Below are positions 57,871-64,000 of a DNA stretch of 64,000 nt, in pieces. The stretch lies in the NCBI RefSeq assembly GCF_001895045.1, contig NZ_BDAM01000010.1, positions 186,001 through 250,000 on the forward strand. Direction: 5' to 3'. Position numbers and translations under genes: made by a program. This stretch comes from Rhodococcus coprophilus NBRC 100603. GTDB lineage: Bacteria; Actinomycetota; Actinomycetes; Mycobacteriales; Mycobacteriaceae. The notes beneath the pieces were generated by a model, which did not search any database, was not told the DNA's origin, and saw only the letters and a list, made by a program, of their open reading frames with translations. Position 1 is the stretch's first letter. The number at the start of each line of letters is the position of its first letter.

Positions 57871-59307
57871 ATGACAACCACGCTGGGTTCCGGCCCTGAT
57901 GAGCTGGATGTACCGGACCGCTTTGAGGCGCTTGAAGACGAGAAGCAGTCCACCTTGAGTAGCATCGTCGTACCTGTGGAGGCCAGCCTCAGCGCGGTCG
58001 ATCGCAGATTCGGTGAGCTAAGGGCCGCGCGTCGCGGAGGCCTTATGATCCTCAAAGGCACCTCAGGCGCAGGAAAGACCACATTCGTAAAGACGATTGG
58101 CCTTTTCCGGGACGGGGTTGTTACCGAATCCATTGCAGGCCACCTTAATGTCGGCGAAGAACTCCAGAAGCTCCAGCCCTCCGATGCTCCACGAGTGATA
58201 ATCCTCGAAGGGCGCGAGGCGCTCGGAGAGGTCGCAGCGCCCGCACTCGAAGGAATTCTCCATTCGGTGAATTCATTTATCAGATCTCGGGCTGGACGCC
58301 TTACCCTCGTGATTTGGCCGGTAAATACCCCTGAACTTGCTTCCATCCTTACCCGGATCGCGGACAGCATCGGAGCCGAATCCCTCTTCGGCCCCGACGA
58401 AGCTGTCCACATATTTCTCGGGCCCCCGAAGGAAGAATTCATATCAATCGCCGAACGCACCATCGGCACGCTGAATGAAGGCGCCTCGCTTTCAGCCCTT
58501 GGTATTTCACACGACCAGGCCGTGGAGTTAGTCACGCCGTCTCCCACAATCGGGAGCTTCCTGTCTCACGTCCGCAAGCGGTTGCTTGAGAACATCGCGC
58601 TCGTAAATGGCCTCATGCCGAAGGAATCCCTTCGGCTATGGACTGTGGTACTCGCCGGGAATGATCCCGAGGGAGCTGTTGAAGCCGTAACGCGAGGCGG
58701 TCACGCACTCGCGGATATCGACCGGATGATGACCGCGACCGGCGCGAACATCGTGGCGGAACTAAAGAAGACACCGGATCGAATCGGCATTCTAAGCACC
58801 GTGCTCGATGCGCGTGTTCTCTATCTTGACACTGTGACCGCACTCGCGGTTGCGCGCCAGTATGGCGACGCAGATCTAAAAGAATTGATGCGCGCCAAAG
58901 GAATGTCAACAAGTTCGGACGCGAGCGCCGCAACCAGGCTTCGCGACAGCGGACTCGGTCAACTCTTGCAAGGCGGGACCCTGGGGACAGGAAAGAGAGG
59001 ACCGAAAACGGGTCCTGACACCAAGGCCGCTTTTAACAATCTCGCCCAAATCGCAAGGACAAACGATATTGCATTGAACCGGGCCATAGGAGCTGGACTT
59101 GCCGATGCCGGGCTGATCGAAAGAGCCGAGACCGAAAGGATGCTCGGAACTGAATTCAAGTACAAGAGCGATTTGTATTGCGAACGATCCGGACTCCAAC
59201 CAGTCCGCCTCGAAATGATGTGGCGAGCCAGGGCGGGGCGCGCCGACATTTCCAATTACGTACTGGGTAAGCTTGCGAAGTACGGCCGCGCGATGGGGCT
59301 CCTCTGA
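57871..59307 (+). CDS. P-loop ATPase of the mini-island (unrecognised family)
   Basis: This 478-residue cytoplasmic protein has Walker A GTSGAGKTT at residues 63-71 and a Walker B-like stretch APRVIILEG near 106-113. The middle (residues 115-250) reads like an AAA-type core, and the last 100 residues (DTKAAFNNLAQIARTNDIAL, LIERAETERMLGTEFKYKS) look like a winged-helix or similar DNA-associated domain. I cannot assign a family. It is the only intact gene in the island, its codon use is more A/T-rich than that of its neighbours, and it is preceded only by a weak ribosome site. Single-gene cargo of integrated mini-islands is often phage defence; this is a hypothesis. Confidence 0.7.
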   Translation: MTTTLGSGPDELDVPDRFEALEDEKQSTLSSIVVPVEASLSAVDRRFGELRAARRGGLMILKGTSGAGKTTFVKTIGLFRDGVVTESIAGHLNVGEELQKLQPSDAPRVIILEGREALGEVAAPALEGILHSVNSFIRSRAGRLTLVIWPVNTPELASILTRIADSIGAESLFGPDEAVHIFLGPPKEEFISIAERTIGTLNEGASLSALGISHDQAVELVTPSPTIGSFLSHVRKRLLENIALVNGLMPKESLRLWTVVLAGNDPEGAVEAVTRGGHALADIDRMMTATGANIVAELKKTPDRIGILSTVLDARVLYLDTVTALAVARQYGDADLKELMRAKGMSTSSDASAATRLRDSGLGQLLQGGTLGTGKRGPKTGPDTKAAFNNLAQIARTNDIALNRAIGAGLADAGLIERAETERMLGTEFKYKSDLYCERSGLQPVRLEMMWRARAGRADISNYVLGKLAKYGRAMGLL

Positions 59308-59432
59308 TCCCAATCAAATCGTCGCCATCCACAGCCGCTGTTCCCCCACCCAGTGGCTCCGCGCCACGTTGCCTCTTACCTTCGTGGCAGCGCCGCAGTT
59401 GTCTCTATATTCCTGACTCGTCGGGTGGCTAT

Positions 59433-59918
59433 CTAACCTGCTGCGCCACTTCGCAATCGCACGACGTTCCCCCGTTCTGCGGTCGGCTGGCCCATTGCGC
59501 CTAACGCGGCCATCGCGTCTGCGTGGTCGTCGGTGAACAGGTGTGCGTACACGCTGAGCGTAGTGGTGACCTTGGCGTGCCCCATGAACCGAGCGATCTC
59601 CAACGGCGGTATGCCCGCAGCCACGCACAGGCTGGCGTAGGTGTGCCGCAACGCGTGGAACTTAAGCGCGGGCGGCAGCGCGACGCTGGGTGAGAGCCGG
59701 TTTGCCCGCAGCACTGCGGGCCGGTACACCGCCTTATAGAACGTCTGGTGCCGAAGCAGAGCGTGCCAGTCCAGCGTCAGCCGCGCTTCGGCTTCGTCCA
59801 CGGTGAGTGCGCTGTCACGCAGGTAATGCGGGGCCGCTGATCCCGACCGGGTGCCGGGTACTGCGGGAACCGGGCACTGCCCGGTTGACGCCAGGCTACG
59901 GCCTACGGGTGGCCGCAC
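59433..59918 (-). pseudogene. Tyrosine integrase, C-terminal remnant
   Basis: This 161-codon frame keeps the catalytic C-terminus of a tyrosine recombinase: HALRHTYASL with the box II His and Arg, MGHAKVTTTLSVYAHL with the second His and the nucleophilic Tyr. The N-terminal core-binding domain and the first catalytic arginine are absent: a TAA lies in frame at 59943-59945, nine codons upstream of the GTG. A complete enzyme would be about 370-400 residues. It sits next to attR, as an integrase gene should, and is most likely inactive. Confidence 0.85.
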
Positions 59919-60053
59919 GCCAGGCCCACCACCGTACCTCGGTTATACCTCCGCAGCCGGTAATCAACCAATGATCAACGGGTAGCCGCCAGGCCGCAGT
60001 GGCAGGCGATTTACATGCTCTCAACTGGGCATTTAGCACCAAAACCGTACTAC

Positions 60054-60065
60054 TACAGTACTGTA
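60054..60065. repeat. Palindrome next to attR
   Basis: TACAGTACTGTA is a perfect 12-bp palindrome 20 bp inside the right repeat. It may be an integrase or excisionase site, or part of the promoter of the former integrase gene. Confidence 0.35.
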
Positions 60066-60085
60066 ACGGTCCTACCCGAAACACT

Positions 60086-60127
60086 TTCCCAAGCTGAATA
60101 CGCGGGTTCGATTCCCGTCATCGGCTC
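60086..60127 (+). repeat. attR: 42-bp direct repeat of the tRNA-Gly 3' half
   Basis: This copy is identical to 57568-57609 over 42 bp and is flanked by different bases on both sides. It is only the 3' part of the tRNA and does not make a working tRNA gene. Confidence 0.93.
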
Positions 60128-60134
60128 AAAGATC

Positions 60135-60171
60135 AAGGCCCCGGCCGACGCATCGCGTCGGCCGGGGCCTT
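60135..60171. terminator. Strong hairpin beyond attR
   Basis: A 17-bp perfect stem (AAGGCCCCGGCCGACGC with GCGTCGGCCGGGGCCTT) has an ATC loop. It was probably the terminator of tRNA-Gly before insertion and now may serve the convergent alcohol dehydrogenase gene. Confidence 0.8.
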
Positions 60172-60217
60172 GGTCGTTCTCGGCCCTTCAGCACGAGTCA
60201 CGCATGCGGGGCAGCGG

Positions 60218-61231
60218 TCAGAACTCGAACACCACTCGGGCGGGCACAGAACCGCTCAGCACATCGCTGATCGACTGGTTCACTGTCTCCAGAGGACGCG
60301 TTTCGGAAATGACCTGGGTACGCCCGGCTGCGTGTAGCGCGAAGACGTCGGCCAAGTCGTTACGTGTACCGACAATCGATCCGATGACCGACTTCCCGCC
60401 GAGCACGGTGTCGAAGATCGGCACGGGTAGCGACGCATCACCGGCCGGCAGCGCGACGCAGACGAGTCGCCCGCCGCGGCGCAACGAGGCGTACGCCTGC
60501 GCGAAGGAAGCGGCAGAGGCCACCAGCGCGAGAGCCACGTCCGCTCCGCCGAGTCGGGCGATCGCTTCTACCGGATCCTCGGTCTTGGCGTTGACCACGT
60601 GGTCTGCGCCGAGACGTCGCGCCATTTCGAGCTTCTCGTCTTCGACGTCGACAGCGATCACGAAACCGCCGGCGATCCGCGCGTACTGCACTGCGAGGTG
60701 TCCGAGCCCGCCGATGCCGAAGACCGCAACGGTCTGCGCGGGACGCACCTGCGCCACCTGCACCGCTTTGTAGGTCGTCACACCGGCGCACGTGAGCGGA
60801 CCCGCATCCACGGAGGAAACGTCGTCGGGAACCGGCGTCGCGAAAGCCGACGGGAGAACGGCGTACTCACCGAAGCTGCCGTTGACGGAGTACCCGGAAT
60901 TACGCTGGTTCTCGCACAGTGTCTCCCAGCCGGAGATGCAGTATCGGCAGGCGCCGCACGCATATCCCAGCCACGCGATCGCAACCCGGTCCCCAACCGC
61001 GCGATCGGTCACCTCCGACCCGATCGCCTCGATACGGCCGATGCCCTCGTGACCGGGCACGAACGGCGGCGACGGCTTGACCGGCCAATCACCGTGTGCG
61101 GCGTGGATATCGGTGTGGCAGAGACCGCTGACCTCCATCTTCACCAGCACATCGGTGGGACCAGGGTCGGGCACGGGCAGGTCTTGGATCTCGAGTGGTG
61201 CTGTGAAGTCGGTGACGACTGCTGCTTTCAT
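60218..61231 (-). CDS. Zinc-dependent alcohol dehydrogenase (AdhP type)
   Basis: This 337-residue enzyme has the catalytic zinc ligands Cys38 (GLCHTD) and His61-Glu62 (GHEG), the structural zinc cysteines 92, 95, 98 and 106 (CGACRYCISGWETLC) and the NAD motif FGIGGLGHLAVQYA. It is close to the AdhP/AdhA group that oxidises ethanol and other short primary alcohols. ATG 61231 follows CACAGGAGAATCGCG; the longer frame to 61366 is rejected. It lies between attR and the glutamate decarboxylase gene and ends near the strong hairpin at 60135. Confidence 0.93.
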   Translation of the reverse strand: MKAAVVTDFTAPLEIQDLPVPDPGPTDVLVKMEVSGLCHTDIHAAHGDWPVKPSPPFVPGHEGIGRIEAIGSEVTDRAVGDRVAIAWLGYACGACRYCISGWETLCENQRNSGYSVNGSFGEYAVLPSAFATPVPDDVSSVDAGPLTCAGVTTYKAVQVAQVRPAQTVAVFGIGGLGHLAVQYARIAGGFVIAVDVEDEKLEMARRLGADHVVNAKTEDPVEAIARLGGADVALALVASAASFAQAYASLRRGGRLVCVALPAGDASLPVPIFDTVLGGKSVIGSIVGTRNDLADVFALHAAGRTQVISETRPLETVNQSISDVLSGSVPARVVFEF

Positions 61232-61475
61232 CGCGATTCTCCTGTGGTGGGCGGGCCCGCACATCCGCGAGCCGTTCGACCCCGAGAAGTCTTCTTCCCG
61301 AATCCGGAGATCGTTTACGGTCTTCCCGGCGTCGTTTCCCCCATCCTCACCCCTGAGGCGCCGCAATATCGGCGTTATCGGTTACGGATCGGTGTGTAGT
61401 CGGCTCCGACGGTCCCGCGCTGTTGTGCCGAGAGCACGCTCGCTTCGTCCGGCTGAGCGTCGGACGCGGCCAGCA

Positions 61476-62891
61476 CTAGTGGTGGAACAGCACCGGTTGA
61501 CCTTCACGCGGGATAGGTGTCTCCAGCCGATCGAGGAAGTCGACCTCCGTCTTGATTTCGGCCAGAAGCGCGGTGGCGAGGTCGTGACTCAAACCGTTGC
61601 GCACGACAATCCGCTGCACCGTGACGTCGGCCAGGTCGTCGGGCATGGGATACGCGGGTACCAGCCATCCCTTCATCCGCAACCTGTCCGAGAGGTCGTA
61701 GAGGGTCCACTTGTCGGTGTAGCCCTTTCTCAGCATCCACGCGAACACCGGAATGTCGGAGCCGTCGTTCCACAGCTCGAATGCAGGGAGCTTTGCTATT
61801 TCCCGCGCAAGATACTGCGCGACTTCCAGCGACTCCTGCTGGACTCGCTGGTAACCGTCGGACCCCAGGCGCAGGAACATGTAGTACTGCAACAGCACCT
61901 GCGCGCCCGGCCGTGAGAAGTTCAGCGCTAAGGTCGGCATGTTGCCGCCGAGGTAACTGACGGAGAAGACGAGTTCGTCCGGTAGCGCCGCTTTGTCCCG
62001 CCAGACGACCCAGCCGACGCCCGGATAGACGAGACCGTACTTGTGGCCCGACGTGCTGATCGACGCGACCCGGTCGAGGCGGAAGTCCCACACCAGGTCC
62101 GGCTGACAGAACGGCGCGATCATCGCGCCGGACGCGCCGTCGACATGAATCGGGACATCGACGCCGGTGTCGGCGGCGATGCGGTTCAGGGCCGCACTGA
62201 TTTCGGCAACAGGTTCGTACGCTCCGGTGTACGTCACGCCCATGATGGCGACGACGCCGATGGTGTTCTCGTCCACGTACTTGTCGAGTTCGTGTCCGTC
62301 AAGAGTTCTGTGCTCCAAGGTGATGGGTACATACCGTGCTTCGACTTCGAAGTAGTTGCAGAACTTCTCCCAGCACACCTGAACAGCGCTCGAGAGTACG
62401 ATGTTCGGTGCCTCGGTGGACTTGCCTTCTGAGCGCCGGCGCTTCTGCCACCTCCGTTTGAGTGCCAATCCGCCGAGCATGCACGCCTCGGAGGAACCGA
62501 TCGTGGACGTTCCGATGGTGTTGTCGGGATCGGTGGCGTTCCACAAATCGGCAAGTATTGTCCAGCAACGTGTTTCGATAGCCGCGGTTTGCGGATACTC
62601 GTCCTTGTCGATCATGTTCTTGTCGGCGGACTCGGTGTAGAGCCGAACGGCAAAGTCGTCCATCCACGTGCCGACGAATGTGGCCAGATTCAGCCGCGCG
62701 TTGCCGTCCAGCATCGCCTCGTCGTGCACAATCTGGTAGGCGGTCTCGGGATACGACTCCGACTGCGGCATCCGGTTTTTCGGGAGGTCGGTGGCCTCCC
62801 CCGGTCGCTCGAAGACAGGATTGAGCGAAAGCGAGTCGCTGGTGCCGACACCGCGTCCACGGAACTCGGTGGGATCGGTGGGTTCGGACAT
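61476..62891 (-). CDS. gadB: Glutamate decarboxylase
   Basis: This 471-residue PLP enzyme matches GadB: LNLATFVGTWMDD, IGTSTIGSSEACMLGGLALKRRW, the VDGASGAMIAPF motif, the PLP lysine Lys284 in SISTSGHKYGLVYPGVGW and a C-terminal end in FHH. GadB makes GABA and CO2 from glutamate, using a proton in the cytoplasm, and supports acid resistance. The usual antiporter GadC is not seen next to it. The gene stands 244 bp upstream of the alcohol dehydrogenase gene on the same strand and may have its own promoter. Confidence 0.95.
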   Translation of the reverse strand: MSEPTDPTEFRGRGVGTSDSLSLNPVFERPGEATDLPKNRMPQSESYPETAYQIVHDEAMLDGNARLNLATFVGTWMDDFAVRLYTESADKNMIDKDEYPQTAAIETRCWTILADLWNATDPDNTIGTSTIGSSEACMLGGLALKRRWQKRRRSEGKSTEAPNIVLSSAVQVCWEKFCNYFEVEARYVPITLEHRTLDGHELDKYVDENTIGVVAIMGVTYTGAYEPVAEISAALNRIAADTGVDVPIHVDGASGAMIAPFCQPDLVWDFRLDRVASISTSGHKYGLVYPGVGWVVWRDKAALPDELVFSVSYLGGNMPTLALNFSRPGAQVLLQYYMFLRLGSDGYQRVQQESLEVAQYLAREIAKLPAFELWNDGSDIPVFAWMLRKGYTDKWTLYDLSDRLRMKGWLVPAYPMPDDLADVTVQRIVVRNGLSHDLATALLAEIKTEVDFLDRLETPIPREGQPVLFHH

Positions 62892-63163
62892 GATTCTCCC
62901 TCTCCCTCAATACGCGGATCGGACAGTTGTTCGACCGAACCTCGACCGAACCTTCCGGGCAGCCATACCTGTTCCCTACTGTCAGGAATCAGCGACGGCA
63001 CCGAGTTCCGAGCGCCAGCGGGATGCAATCGTATCGCGGTTGGGAACACGAGAATCGGGAAAGACGCAAATCGACGGGTGCCTGAAAGGGGCCGAACCGG
63101 TCAGCCAGTCCGATCCGCATGCAGTCCGACGCGATCCGAGGCGTGACCGTTCGATCGCCCCAG

Positions 63164-64000
63164 TCACCGGTCGATGACCACCGCCTGCAGCATTTCCTTC
63201 CAGTGCCGTAGCGGTAGCAGGTGTCCTTCGCCGTCGTAGAACACCAGTTCGGCGTTCGGTAGGTGCTGTGCGAGCCATTCGCCGGCGGCCGGTGGCGTCA
63301 TCTCATCCCTACCGCCGTACCAGAGGTGGACCGGTGCCGAGACGTCGCCGACGTCGAATCCCCACGGGCCGACGAAGGCCACGTTGTCCCAGGCTATCCC
63401 CATGTGCCCTTGCCGCAACGCCTCTCGGAAGGAGACGAACAGAGCCTTCCGCGCTGCGGGATCGTTGACGACCTCCGGATCGCTCTCCGCCCACATCCAT
63501 TCGATCCACGGTGCCTGCTGGTCGTCCTTCACCGCGACCATCGCCTCGAGCAGAGCCCGGTTACCCGCCGCGAATTGCTCGGCTGCGCGAGCGGGTTCGT
63601 CGGGAAGATACGACAGCGCCCGGAGGTCGTTTTCCGTCAGAGCCTCCCGTGCCCCGGGCATCGCCTGCACGGGTGCAGGTCCCCCCGACACCCCGACCCG
63701 GGTGACGCGGCCGGTCAGCGCGGCCGCCGTAGCCAGTGCGAACGGTCCCCCACCCGACCATCCGAAAGCGGCGAACCGGTCCACGCCGAGTTTGTCGACG
63801 ATGACCTCGACATCGAGCGCCACCGATCCCAGGGTGCTCGCAGCGGCATCGGAGCGGCCGTAGCCAGGGCGATCGAAACTGATCACCCGAACACCCATCC
63901 GTTCGGCGATATCGTCGCCGAAGCCGGGCTCGAGCCGCGACCCAGGGGTTCCGTGGAAATACACCAGAGGGACGCCGTCGGTATTACCGCTGTCTCGCAC
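63164..64000 (-). CDS. Alpha/beta hydrolase, N-terminus beyond the right edge
   Basis: The frame is open to the window end (the last codon read is GTG at 63998-64000, but the true start is probably further upstream), giving at least 278 residues. It has the oxyanion motif VYFHGTPGS, the elbow FGWSGGGPFALA, the acid region HLWYGGRDEMTPP and the histidine in GEGHLLPL. The HGTPGSR and FDRPGYGRSD motifs place it with small esterase/epoxide hydrolase-like enzymes. No neighbour within the window suggests a pathway. Confidence 0.82.
   Translation of the reverse strand: MRDSGNTDGVPLVYFHGTPGSRLEPGFGDDIAERMGVRVISFDRPGYGRSDAAASTLGSVALDVEVIVDKLGVDRFAAFGWSGGGPFALATAAALTGRVTRVGVSGGPAPVQAMPGAREALTENDLRALSYLPDEPARAAEQFAAGNRALLEAMVAVKDDQQAPWIEWMWAESDPEVVNDPAARKALFVSFREALRQGHMGIAWDNVAFVGPWGFDVGDVSAPVHLWYGGRDEMTPPAAGEWLAQHLPNAELVFYDGEGHLLPLRHWKEMLQAVVIDR

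Larger units (their letters stand above)
57568..60127. mobile_element. tRNA-Gly-integrated mini-island
   Basis: The element is 2.5 kb, bounded by a perfect 42-bp direct repeat that is the 3' part of tRNA-Gly. Inside it are a single P-loop ATPase gene and the C-terminal remnant of a tyrosine integrase; no excisionase, replication or transfer gene is visible. Many codons in the ATPase end in A or T (unlike the neighbouring GC-rich genes), a sign of foreign origin. The integrase is truncated, so the element is probably fixed. The original tRNA terminator now lies beyond attR. Confidence 0.87.

Noticed and set aside
60086-60127. A second tRNA-Gly gene
   Set aside because: Only the 3' 42 bases are present; the acceptor 5' arm and D-arm are missing, so it is the right attachment repeat.

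Overview
The window is high-GC actinobacterial DNA, most likely from Rhodococcus or a close mycolic-acid relative. This is inferred from the KshA-type steroid hydroxylase with its extradiol and flavin oxygenase partners, a mycobacterial-type LexA box, frequent GTG starts, ATGA/GTGA start-stop overlaps, and many TetR, IclR, SDR and thioesterase genes. No rRNA gene and no CRISPR array was seen.

Layout. (1) 1-4197: minus-strand exopolysaccharide operon of three glycosyltransferases and a polyprenyl-phosphate sugar-1-phosphate transferase. (2) 5105-9024: stress-type SDR, an NhaA antiporter fused to a DsbA-like domain, and an alpha/beta hydrolase. (3) 9036-19109: a catabolic cluster with two SnoaL-like proteins, an HsaA-like flavin monooxygenase, a BphC/HsaC-type extradiol dioxygenase, two IclR regulators, an SDR, a KstR2-like TetR, KshA, a small CxxC protein, a crotonase and a hydrolase. 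The two IclR genes and the SDR/TetR promoter region share an 18-bp palindrome. (4) 19119-22173: KimA-type potassium transporter overlapping a potassium channel gene. (5) 22259-30870: two hot-dog thioesterases and a five-gene ABC importer operon of the branched-chain amino acid family, then a lipoprotein. (6) 31156-35416: small membrane, secreted and zinc-ribbon proteins, a pentapeptide-repeat protein facing a LexA-like box, a GT87 mannosyltransferase and a stand-alone trpF. (7) 35429-46594: second polysaccharide locus (sugar-phosphate transferase, glycosyltransferases, O-antigen-ligase-like polymerase, flippase, glycosidase lipoprotein, BioF2-type acyltransferase, tandem hydrolase). (8) 46825-49232: MalY-type aminotransferase, DinB-like protein, PhoU. 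(9) 49595-55098: Wzz-like chain-length protein, GNAT, SelW-like protein and two glycosyltransferases, then dcd. (10) 55913-64000: TetR with MpaB-family gene, tRNA-Gly carrying a 2.5-kb integrated mini-island, AdhP-type alcohol dehydrogenase, glutamate decarboxylase and a partial hydrolase.

Most noteworthy: the tRNA-Gly mini-island (57568-60127) is bounded by a 42-bp direct repeat and holds only a decayed tyrosine integrase and one unrecognised P-loop ATPase, a layout that suits a single-gene defence cargo. Next are the TetR/IclR operator family (12541, 13337, 15013) and the LexA-like box between a zinc-ribbon gene and a pentapeptide-repeat gene. All functions are read from sequence motifs and context only; no database search was possible.
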